This document shows positions 1-5,144 of a DNA stretch of 5,197 bases, in pieces. This stretch comes from Prevotella sp. UBA1104 (GTDB taxonomy: Bacteria; Bacteroidota; Bacteroidia; Bacteroidales; Bacteroidaceae). How positions within the stretch are numbered: position 1 is the stretch's first letter; every line of letters starts with the position of its first letter. A program made the translations under genes and the position numbers. The notes below the pieces were generated by a model. It was given only the letters and a program-made list of their open reading frames with translations, was not told where the DNA came from and searched no databases. The stretch lies in the NCBI GenBank assembly GCA_002314055.1, contig DCBP01000034.1, forward strand, positions 36,792-41,988, written 5' to 3'.

Positions 1-39
1 ATGAAGACAAGTATGCAAGTTTATAGCAATCAAAGGTAA
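1..39 (+). CDS. Possible 3' end of an upstream reading frame (partial)
   Basis: Frame 1 is open from the first base to a TAA at 37-39, giving 12 codons (MKTSMQVYSNQR). The other two plus-strand frames close earlier, at a TGA at 2-4 and a TAG at 24-26. The stop overlaps the edge of a GC-rich hairpin repeat, a common place for such elements just behind a gene, which suggests this is the tail of a plus-strand gene lying outside the window. Twelve codons are far too few to identify a family, and an open run of this length is easily due to chance. Confidence 0.22.
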   Translation: MKTSMQVYSNQR

Positions 40-79
40 CTGCTCCGCCCCTGGAAGGGGAGGCGGGGGAGGGGAAGAA
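38..79 (+). repeat. GC-rich palindromic repeat, copy 1
   Basis: This 42-bp element is very G+C-rich within AT-rich flanks. It matches the reverse complement of 5076-5117 at 40 of 42 positions. It can fold into a hairpin: CCCCT (48-52) pairs with AGGGG (56-60) around a GGA loop, and CTCCG (43-47) pairs with CGGGG (64-68) outside a small bulge. The two differences from copy 2 (T52 and A56 here, C and G there) face each other in the inner stem, so pairing is kept. It looks like a small interspersed REP-like intergenic element. Its function is unknown; it has no long T-run that would make it a classical terminator. Confidence 0.8.
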
Positions 80-118
80 TATAAATATGAAACTAGAAAA
101 TTTTATACTAAGCAATTA

Positions 119-163
119 TAATTGATAAAAACTGTTATCCGCTTAGGATTAATTGATAAAAAA
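119..163 (+). repeat. Two 13-bp direct repeats around a small inverted repeat
   Basis: TAATTGATAAAAA occurs at 119-131 and again at 150-162, a spacing of 31 bp, about three helical turns. Between them TTATCC and GGATTAA form a short imperfect inverted repeat. The pair lies about 45-85 bp upstream of the -33 element of the pectate lyase promoter, so it could be a regulator site, but AT-rich DNA produces such matches easily. The rest of the 80-205 gap shows no gene. A weak AAAAACG ... CGTTTTT pairing (169-175 with 197-203) is also present. Confidence 0.4.
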
Positions 164-205
164 TTAGTAAAAACGGCATAGGCAACAAACCTTTGTCGTT
201 TTTTC

Positions 206-236
206 TTGTCATATAAAATAATAAGACGTAAATTTG
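206..236 (+). promoter_or_regulatory. Bacteroidota-type promoter for the pectate lyase gene
   Basis: TTG at 206-208 is followed after 20 bases by TAAATTTG at 229-236, matching the known Bacteroidota housekeeping sigma pattern (TTG about 33 bases and TAnnTTTG about 7 bases before the start of transcription). Transcription should begin near 243, leaving an A-rich leader of about 85 nt before the ATG at 329, with no Shine-Dalgarno sequence. Confidence 0.8.
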
Positions 237-328
237 CAGCGAAAGAATAGCTATCAGTTTATTTCTATATCAGAATAAAAAGCTGAAAGCTTCAATGATT
301 AGCAAAATCTATTAAAATCAAAACAATA

Positions 329-2101
329 ATGAAAAAGGTATATTCCACAATCTTTGCCCTTGCCGTTGCTTCGGCAGCCCTCGCACAGGGCAATGTTCCG
401 GCATTCCCGGGAGCCGAAGGCTTCGCCCGGTACACAACAACCGGCGGTCGTGGTACCGACGGCAAGACCACCGTATATCATGTAACGAATCTCAACGACA
501 GTGGCTCCGGCTCTCTGCGTGAAGCACTGAAAAAGTCAGGACCGAAAACCATCGTCTTTGATGTTAGCGGATACATCGACCTGAAGTCAAACCTCCAGGT
601 AACATCCAATACCACCATCGCCGGACAGACAGCCCCGGGCAACGGTATCACTCTGCGCTACTATACCGTGGAGCTGACAAAATGCGACAACGTAATCATC
701 CGATTCCTGCGCTTCCGCCGCTCACAGGTGAAGAACGTGAACGATGGAGCCGATACCACATGGGGCCGCGAGCACAAGAATATCATCCTCGACCACTGCT
801 CCATGTCGTGGAGTATCGACGAACTTGCCTCGTTCTACGACAACCGTAACTTCACCATGCAATGGTGTATGCTCGCCGAGGGCTTGAATTCCGGTCATGA
901 TAAGGGCGACCATAGCTACGGTGGAATCTGGGGAGGTAAGCCGGCATCCTTCCATCATAACTTTATAGCCCACGTGAACAACCGCGCTCCGCGCTTCAAC
1001 GGTGCACGCTATAACTGGACGGGCTACGACAAGACCCTCTATGCCAACTCCATTCAGGCAGAGCGTGTAGACTTCCGTAACTGCGTGATGTATAACTGGG
1101 GCAACGGCAACGGCTGCTATGGCGGTCCCGGTGGCGGATATATCAATATGGTGAACAACTATTTCAAGGCAGGTCCTGGCACGAAGAACAAGACCCGCGT
1201 TACCCAGATTTCATTCTCAGATGCTTCTAATGGCGGCGATAACCCGTTCCCTAATTATGCCAGCCGCTATTATATCCACGGAAATTATGTTACCGCAGCC
1301 GGCTCGTCTGCCGAGAACTACGACTGGAAGGGAGTAATATACGATAAGACTATAAAGGTGGATGGTGAATACTGCATGCAGGATGCCAAACACTATTATG
1401 GCGAAGACCAGACATACGTGAAAGACGACAGCGGTGTGGACTGCATCAAGATAAAGCTCGACTCTCCGATAGATGCCGGCGACGTAACAACCCATTCTGC
1501 ACAGAAGGCATACGAAAAGGTGTTGGCGTATGGTGGAGCAAGTCTGTATCGCGATGCCTGCGACGTGCGCTACGTAGAGGAAGCAACAAACGGAACGACA
1601 ACTTATAATTCCTCGCACTGCAAAGTTGCCGGAATCATAGATTCAGTAAACGACCCGTCGTCTGCTACTCAGGATGCAACTACAGTGAGCTATCCGGAAC
1701 TGACCTCAGAATCTCGTCCAGCCAACTTCGATACAGATAAAGACGGTATTCCAGATGCATGGGAGATAGCCAACGGCTTGAATCCCAATGATGCAAGCGA
1801 TGCTGCAAAATACACTATCGACCAGAAGGGATGGTATACTAACCTTGAGGTGTATATGAACTCGCTTGTAGAGAATATCGTCAAGGCGCAGAATGCAGAT
1901 GCCGAAACTTCCGTAGACGAGTATTATCCATTATGCAGCACATCGGGTATATCATCCGCCGTGCAGCAGTCGGAAGTAAAGAATATAGAGTATTACTCTC
2001 TCGACGGACGGAAACTTTCCGCTCCGTCAACAGGAGTTAGCATCCGCAAAATGACATTCTCGAATGGCAAGACCATGGTGGATAAAGTAATCAAGAAATG
2101 A
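329..2101 (+). CDS. Secreted pectate lyase-like protein, polysaccharide lyase family 1
   Basis: A 590-residue exported enzyme predicted to cleave polygalacturonate (pectin backbone) by beta-elimination. Residues 1-19 are a signal peptide (MKK, hydrophobic core, ALA|Q cleavage site). The parallel beta-helix lyase domain starts near residue 24 (AFPGAEGFARYTTTGGRGT) and carries the PL1 hallmarks: LDHCSMSWSIDE at 154-165, whose Asp155 fits the calcium-binding position, and NRAPRF at 218-223, with Arg219 and Arg222 in the catalytic-arginine region. A calcium-binding, thrombospondin-3/EF-like segment (DTDKDGIPDAWE, 468-479) follows, then YTNLEVYMNSLV (504-515), both common near the end of Bacteroidota PL1 enzymes. 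Residues 552-590 form a tail resembling a reduced type IX secretion sorting domain. The start at 329 is chosen because the signal peptide begins there. It has its own promoter and terminator. Exact substrate is inferred; other PL1 activities such as pectin lyase are possible. Confidence 0.92.
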   Translation: MKKVYSTIFALAVASAALAQGNVPAFPGAEGFARYTTTGGRGTDGKTTVYHVTNLNDSGSGSLREALKKSGPKTIVFDVSGYIDLKSNLQVTSNTTIAGQTAPGNGITLRYYTVELTKCDNVIIRFLRFRRSQVKNVNDGADTTWGREHKNIILDHCSMSWSIDELASFYDNRNFTMQWCMLAEGLNSGHDKGDHSYGGIWGGKPASFHHNFIAHVNNRAPRFNGARYNWTGYDKTLYANSIQAERVDFRNCVMYNWGNGNGCYGGPGGGYINMVNNYFKAGPGTKNKTRVTQISFSDASNGGDNPFPNYASRYYIHGNYVTAAGSSAENYDWKGVIYDKTIKVDGEYCMQDAKHYYGEDQTYVKDDSGVDCIKIKLDSPIDAGDVTTHSAQKAYEKVLAYGGASLYRDACDVRYVEEATNGTTTYNSSHCKVAGIIDSVNDPSSATQDATTVSYPELTSESRPANFDTDKDGIPDAWEIANGLNPNDASDAAKYTIDQKGWYTNLEVYMNSLVENIVKAQNADAETSVDEYYPLCSTSGISSAVQQSEVKNIEYYSLDGRKLSAPSTGVSIRKMTFSNGKTMVDKVIKK

Positions 2102-2154
2102 TAAAGAAAGGTTGTCGTAAAACGATAATTGTAACATTTATTTCACAAAATAGG

Positions 2155-2184
2155 AAGGAAGTACCTTAAAGTACTTCCTTTTTT
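2155..2184 (+). terminator. Intrinsic terminator after the pectate lyase gene
   Basis: AAGGAAGTAC (2155-2164) and GTACTTCCTT (2171-2180) form a perfect 10-bp stem with a 6-base loop (CTTAAA). The stem runs directly into a T-run at 2179-2184. It lies 54 bases after the lyase stop codon and separates that gene from the next promoter. Confidence 0.88.
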
Positions 2185-2227
2185 CCTATATAACAGTTTC
2201 TTAACCCAAATTTAACATCCCAAAGAG

Positions 2228-2257
2228 TTGATTGTATTGATAAAAATCCTATCTTTG
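2228..2257 (+). promoter_or_regulatory. Bacteroidota-type promoter for the secreted two-domain protein
   Basis: TTG at 2228-2230 is followed after 19 bases by TATCTTTG at 2250-2257, a close match to the TTG / TAnnTTTG consensus. Transcription should begin near 2264, giving an untranslated leader of about 36 nt made almost wholly of A and T, a typical unstructured start region in organisms that do not rely on Shine-Dalgarno pairing. Confidence 0.85.
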
Positions 2258-2299
2258 CAATACTTATCAAAAACATTAGTAAATTTAATTTAATCAATT

Positions 2300-3373
2300 A
2301 TGAAGAAAACTTTACTTTTATTGGCTTCATTGCTTATGACAATGGGCACATTCGCAGACGAGGTGACATTCGACTTCGTCAACAATGGTCTCACAATGTT
2401 CCAGGGCATTACTGTCGGTTCTACACAGGACGGACAGGACAACACAACATTGACTCACGACGGCGACATTACAGAGAACAAGACTGCTACTATTGATGGC
2501 GTTACTCTTGAGGTGACTCCTTCTGGAGCAACTAATCCTAACCGTATCTGGACAGTTAAGTCAAGCGGTGCAACATCTCTTCGCTACTATGGCGGTACAA
2601 TGACTTTTACAGCTTCTAAGAATATCAAAGAGATAGAGTTTGTAGATGACAGCAAGTGGAATGCTCCTACTCCAAGTACTGGTGCATTTACAAGCAAGAC
2701 ATGGACTGGTGATGCAGCTTCTGTAACCTTGACATTTACAGGTCAGTGTCGTATCAAGTCTATCAAAGTATCTTATGGAGATGTCGTTGTAGATCCTGTT
2801 CAGACAGTATCTTATACAAAGGCAACGGCTATTTCAGATGGCTCATATCTTATTGTAGCAAATGCCGACGGAGCTTTGAAAGCTGCAACTCCTATTTCTG
2901 GTAAGGCTTATGGATATCTCAATGTCGTTGATGCAACTGCAACAAACGATGTTATAGCTATGGAAGCTGGTAATGAGTTCACATTTACAGCTGTAGACGG
3001 TGGCTATACAATCCAGCAGGCTGACGGCAAATACCTCTATATGAAAGGCAAATACAACAGTTTCAACCTCTCTGATGCTCGTGTAGACGGCGATGTATTC
3101 ACTGTAGATGCAAATGCAGACGGTACATTCAAAATTACAAATGTTGCCATGGGTAAATATTTCCAGTATAGCACAAAATATACTTCATATGGTGCTTATA
3201 CTGACGAGCAGGGAATCATGCCTTCTCTCTATAAAATGGGCACAACTAGCATCAACCACGTTACAGCAGAGAAGTTCAACGCTAACGCTCCTATCTACAA
3301 CCTCGCAGGTCAGCGCGTAAGCAAGGACGCTAAGGGTATCCTTATCCAGAACGGTAAGAAGTTCGTTAAGTAA
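2300..3373 (+). CDS. Secreted two-domain protein of unknown function with Prevotella-type C-terminal tail
   Basis: A 357-residue exported protein that I cannot assign to a named family. Residues 1-19 are a signal peptide (MKKTLLLLASLL, then GTFA|D). Residues 20-160 look like an all-beta module: short strands such as VTFDFV, GGTMTFTA, IKEIEFVDD and RIKSIKVSYG, plus a W-x-G motif (TKTW-like, 132-137). After a linker (161-169) comes a second beta-rich module at about 170-312 with YLIVAN, GGYTIQQADGKYLYMKG and GTFKITN ... GKYFQY, a pattern often found appended to Bacteroidota surface or secreted enzymes and suggestive of ligand binding. The tail at 331-357 (PIYNLAGQRV ... KGILIQNGKKFVK) is like that of the upstream lyase. 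No catalytic motif is visible. Its codons are richer in T-ending forms than those of the lyase, and it has a clean promoter and terminator, so it may be strongly expressed on its own. A carbohydrate-binding role is inference only. Confidence 0.85.
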   Translation: MKKTLLLLASLLMTMGTFADEVTFDFVNNGLTMFQGITVGSTQDGQDNTTLTHDGDITENKTATIDGVTLEVTPSGATNPNRIWTVKSSGATSLRYYGGTMTFTASKNIKEIEFVDDSKWNAPTPSTGAFTSKTWTGDAASVTLTFTGQCRIKSIKVSYGDVVVDPVQTVSYTKATAISDGSYLIVANADGALKAATPISGKAYGYLNVVDATATNDVIAMEAGNEFTFTAVDGGYTIQQADGKYLYMKGKYNSFNLSDARVDGDVFTVDANADGTFKITNVAMGKYFQYSTKYTSYGAYTDEQGIMPSLYKMGTTSINHVTAEKFNANAPIYNLAGQRVSKDAKGILIQNGKKFVK

Positions 3374-3402
3374 TATCGCTTACATATAATTCCTATAAAG
3401 AG

Positions 3403-3434
3403 GCATCTTCATTTCGGTGGAGATGCTTTTTTTT
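3403..3434 (+). terminator. Intrinsic terminator after the secreted two-domain protein
   Basis: GCATCTTCA (3403-3411) pairs with TGGAGATGC (3418-3426) as a 9-bp stem with one T-G wobble and a TTTCGG loop, followed at once by eight T residues (3427-3434). It lies 29 bases after the stop codon at 3371-3373. Confidence 0.92.
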
Positions 3435-3456
3435 GTCGTTTCTTCCTCTCTCGTTT

Positions 3457-3537
3457 CCCCTTTATTAACCTGTATAAATGAGATAATGTATGTCATTCTG
3501 TGGATTAAGCAGGTTAAAAGTCCTATTAAGCAAGGGG
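3457..3537. repeat. Long-spaced inverted repeat
   Basis: TTAACCTG at 3465-3472 is the exact reverse complement of CAGGTTAA at 3510-3517, with 37 bases between. Outside it, CCCCTT (3457-3462) matches AAGGGG (3532-3537). The arms could form a two-part hairpin or mark the edges of a small element. There is no T-run after it. Confidence 0.45.
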
Positions 3538-3547
3538 AAAAAGTAGA

Positions 3548-3584
3548 TGCAACTTTGGTGCAACATATCTGCACTTTTGGTGCA
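3548..3584. repeat. Two near-identical TGCA-bounded palindromes, 22-bp period
   Basis: TGCAACTTTGGTGCA (3548-3562) and TGCACTTTTGGTGCA (3570-3584) match at 13 of 15 positions and start 22 bp apart, close to two helical turns. The second is a clean palindrome, TGCAC/GTGCA around TTTTG; the first keeps the outer TGCA/TGCA. This could be a paired binding site for a dimeric regulator or part of a wider repeat family. It lies about 230 bp before the trp promoter -33 element. Confidence 0.6.
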
Positions 3585-3648
3585 TTATAGAAATACCGCT
3601 GCTAAATAATAGCTTTACCATTACTGGAAGACGCCTTAAAAAGGCAAA

Positions 3649-3761
3649 ATTACCCCTTTGTTACATGGGTGAGGGTAGATATTTACCCCTCACACTATCC
3701 CTCACACATTTAACCCCTTGTTAATCAGGGTGTTATTGCTAAAAGGTGAGGGTGTGAGGGT
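3649..3761. repeat. Cluster of five GTGAGGG words in mixed orientation, with nested direct repeats
   Basis: GTGAGGG occurs on the plus strand at 3669-3675, 3746-3752 and 3754-3760, and as CCCTCAC at 3687-3693 and 3699-3705. The two inverted copies belong to a 12-bp tandem (CCCTCACAC plus TAT or ATT). GTGAGGGTA (3669-3677) can pair with TTACCCCTCAC (3683-3693), leaving one base bulged. The segments 3649-3671 and 3710-3732 are imperfect direct repeats of the form TTAnCCC...TTGTTA...GGGTG. The whole block ends about 50 bp before the trp promoter. Confidence 0.7.
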
Positions 3762-3814
3762 AAAATGACCGAAAAATATTTTTGAGAAAAAAGTGCAAAA
3801 TATTTATCAAAAAG

Positions 3815-3845
3815 TTTGTTCGTATTGAAAAACTGTGTATATTTG
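3815..3845 (+). promoter_or_regulatory. Bacteroidota-type promoter for the trp leader and trpD
   Basis: TTTG at 3815-3818 is followed after 19 bases by TATATTTG at 3838-3845, a full match to the Bacteroidota promoter consensus. Transcription should begin near 3852, about 22 nt before the first ATG of the leader peptide, so the transcript starts with the attenuator. Confidence 0.88.
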
Positions 3846-3873
3846 CAATCAAATTAATAAAACAAGCAAAATT

Positions 3874-3933
3874 ATGATGAATACTCTATTTACAGCATGG
3901 TGGTGGCGTTACTCAAGATTCAAGAAGTCGTGA
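3874..3933 (+). CDS. trpL: Tryptophan operon leader peptide with three consecutive Trp codons
   Basis: A 19-codon frame, MMNTLFTAWWWRYSRFKKS, ends in TGA at 3931-3933. It carries three adjacent Trp codons (TGG at 3898-3906), very unlikely by chance for the rarest amino acid, and stands between a clear promoter and a clear terminator just ahead of a Trp-biosynthesis gene. These are the marks of a ribosome-sensing leader peptide; the peptide itself probably has no function beyond its translation. The Trp codons lie in the 5' part of a possible first hairpin: GCATGG (3895-3900) with CCTATGC (3943-3949, one base bulged) and ACTCA/TGAG-type pairing inside (CTCA 3912-3915 with TGAG 3931-3934). Two in-frame ATGs are adjacent (3874 and 3877); either could start it. 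No Shine-Dalgarno sequence is present, as elsewhere in this window. Confidence 0.9.
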   Translation: MMNTLFTAWWWRYSRFKKS

Positions 3934-4017
3934 GCAATACAGCCTATGCGTAAATAAAGAGAAAAGAATAAAGAAGCAAAAGGGTCTGTCGTACTTACGG
4001 CAGACCCTTATTTTTTT
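3895..4017 (+). promoter_or_regulatory. Trp-responsive transcription attenuator (alternative RNA folds)
   Basis: The leader can form mutually exclusive structures. With the ribosome at the stop codon (3931-3933), roughly the next dozen bases are covered and the terminator at 3980-4017 is free to fold. With the ribosome stalled on the UGG run, ACAGCCT (3939-3945) is exposed and can pair with AGGG-T-CTGT (3981-3989, T3985 bulged), which is the 5' arm of the terminator. A competing option is TGCGTAAATA (3947-3956) with TACTTACGGCA (3992-4002), one bulge and one mismatch, which takes the 3' arm. Either would prevent termination. The pairings are read by eye and not energy-evaluated. Confidence 0.75.
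3980..4017 (+). terminator. Attenuator terminator between trp leader peptide and trpD
   Basis: AAGGGTCTGTCGT (3980-3992) pairs with ACGGCAGACCCTT (3997-4009): 13 continuous pairs with one T-G wobble and a 4-base loop (ACTT). After A4010 comes a run of seven T residues (4011-4017). It sits 46 bases after the leader stop and 49 bases before the trpD start, inside the transcript rather than between separate units. Confidence 0.95.
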
Positions 4018-4066
4018 ATCCCGATTTTTACTTTAATCAGTTTCAGAACCTATAAAAAAAGAAGAT

Positions 4067-5068
4067 ATGGAAATGAAGGAAATACTCAGCAATGTGGTGG
4101 CAGGCGGCAGACTGTCGAGGAAGGAGACAAAAGATATACTGCTCGGCATAACGCACGGAGAATATTCCGGCGAACAGATAGCTGCCCTACTTACAGCGAT
4201 GCAGATGCGCGGAGTAGACGTAGACGAACTGCTCGGTTTTCGCGACGGCATACTTGAAACCGGCGTCGGCGTAGATATCAAGAGCGACAGGTTTATCGAT
4301 ATCGTGGGTACGGGAGGCGACAAAAAGAACACCTTCAATATCTCCACCTGCTCATGTCTCGTAGTGGCAGGAGCAGGATACAAGGTAGTGAAACACGGCA
4401 ATTATGCCGCAACCTCAACAAGTGGTGCGTCGAACGTGATAGAGGCACACGGAGCAAAGTTCACCGCCGACGAAGACAAGATAAACCGCAGTCTCGACGA
4501 GAGCGGTTTTGCCTACCTCCATGCCCCCTTGTTTGCCAAGGCGATGAAATCAGTAGCTCCAGTACGCAAGGCATTGCAGTTTCCTACATGCTTCAATCTT
4601 CTCGGACCGCTCGTCAATCCCTCTCATCCCGGCTGTCAGCTCCTCGGCGTAGCCACACTGGGTCAGATGCGCCTGTATGCCAATGTTTATCAGAAGATAG
4701 GTGTAGACTATGGCATAGTGAACAGTATCGACGGATATGACGAGATATCGCTGACGGGCGATTTCAAGGTGAAGACAAACGAGAGAGAGAAAGTTTATTC
4801 GCCACAGGATTTAGGGTTCAGTAGGGTAGAGCCGCAGCAGCTCGAAGGTGGCAACAGTGTTGAGGAAGCGAAAGAGATATTCGACAGCATTTTGGAAAAC
4901 CGCTCCACGGAAGCTCAAAAGAGTGTTGTTCTTGCCAATGCAGCATTTGCCATAACGGTGGTTGACAAAAAAAAGTCGCTTGCCGATGCTTTACAAACGG
5001 CAAGAGAGTCGCTCGAGAGTGGCAGGGCTCTCAACGCATTACGGAGGTTCGTGGAGATTTACAATTGA
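4067..5068 (+). CDS. trpD: Anthranilate phosphoribosyltransferase
   Basis: A cytoplasmic 333-residue enzyme, the usual family length. It joins anthranilate to phosphoribosyl pyrophosphate to give N-(5-phosphoribosyl)anthranilate, the second step from chorismate to tryptophan. The small helical N-terminal domain spans about 1-70. The PRPP-binding loop is GTGGDKKNTFNIST (81-94). KHGNYAATSTSGASNVIEAHG (109-129, here cited by its ends K109-H110-G111-N112) is the second conserved loop. APVRKALQFPTCFNLLGPLVNP (164-185) holds the anthranilate-contacting arginine (Arg167), and D225-E226 fits the metal-binding DE pair. The Tyr after KHGN replaces the Arg seen in many proteobacterial enzymes. No glutamine amidotransferase (TrpG) domain is fused. 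ATG at 4067 is used; ATG at 4073 is also possible. Transcription depends on the Trp attenuator just upstream. No other trp gene is visible in the window. Confidence 0.97.
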   Translation: MEMKEILSNVVAGGRLSRKETKDILLGITHGEYSGEQIAALLTAMQMRGVDVDELLGFRDGILETGVGVDIKSDRFIDIVGTGGDKKNTFNISTCSCLVVAGAGYKVVKHGNYAATSTSGASNVIEAHGAKFTADEDKINRSLDESGFAYLHAPLFAKAMKSVAPVRKALQFPTCFNLLGPLVNPSHPGCQLLGVATLGQMRLYANVYQKIGVDYGIVNSIDGYDEISLTGDFKVKTNEREKVYSPQDLGFSRVEPQQLEGGNSVEEAKEIFDSILENRSTEAQKSVVLANAAFAITVVDKKKSLADALQTARESLESGRALNALRRFVEIYN

Positions 5069-5075
5069 TTATTGT

Positions 5076-5117
5076 TTCTTCCCCTCCCCCGCCTCCCCCT
5101 CCGGGGGCGGAGCAGTT
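5076..5117 (-). repeat. GC-rich palindromic repeat, copy 2 (inverted)
   Basis: The reverse complement matches 38-79 at 40 of 42 positions. It begins 7 bases after the trpD stop codon. The inner stem is CCCCC/GGGGG around a 3-base loop, where copy 1 has CCCCT/AGGGG. The flanking AGCAGTTTCCTT (5111-5122) also recurs inverted at 5173-5183 (AAGGAACTGCT, one base shorter), so the element's border sequence may extend beyond the 42 bp or be present as a partial extra copy. It could shape or protect the trpD 3' end. Confidence 0.8.
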
Positions 5118-5144
5118 TCCTTATCTAATCAAAAGATAAAAATA

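Larger units (their letters stand above)
3435..3814. other. Gene-free, repeat-rich intergenic stretch
   Basis: About 380 bases between a strong terminator and the trp leader promoter. I see no convincing gene on either strand. It contains a long-spaced inverted repeat (3457-3537), two TGCA-bounded palindromes 22 bp apart (3548-3584), a small hairpin GCCTT-AAA-AAGGC (3633-3645), and a cluster of GTGAGGG words in both orientations (3649-3761). The density of structure suggests an old mobile-element remnant, a regulatory RNA or a protein-binding region, but nothing decides between these. No TAnnTTTG element with a suitably spaced TTG was noticed within it. Confidence 0.6.

Noticed and set aside
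38..79. GC-rich repeat as an intrinsic terminator
   Set aside because: The hairpin is strong, but no T-run follows in the plus direction, and the same sequence appears inverted behind trpD, which fits an interspersed repeat better.
1217..1618. A 133-codon minus-strand frame inside the pectate lyase gene
   Set aside because: It is entirely antisense to a convincingly coding region, with an unnatural mix of Cys, Val and Ile; a shadow frame.
3380..3574. A 64-codon minus-strand frame
   Set aside because: It runs back across the intrinsic terminator of the preceding gene and through inverted repeats, has no recognisable motif and no promoter; treated as noise.
3486..3590. A 34-codon plus-strand frame (starting MYVILWIKQVK) in the gene-free stretch
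   Set aside because: It has no promoter of its own close by, its second half is made of the TGCA palindromes, and its composition is unremarkable. A chance frame is more likely than a small protein.
3633..3645. GCCTT-AAA-AAGGC hairpin as a terminator
   Set aside because: Only a 5-bp stem with a 3-base loop, followed by AAAATTA rather than a T-run, and there is no gene just upstream.
4033..4401. A 122-codon minus-strand frame over the start of trpD
   Set aside because: Antisense to the conserved N-terminal half of TrpD, rich in Ser, Pro and Thr; a shadow frame.
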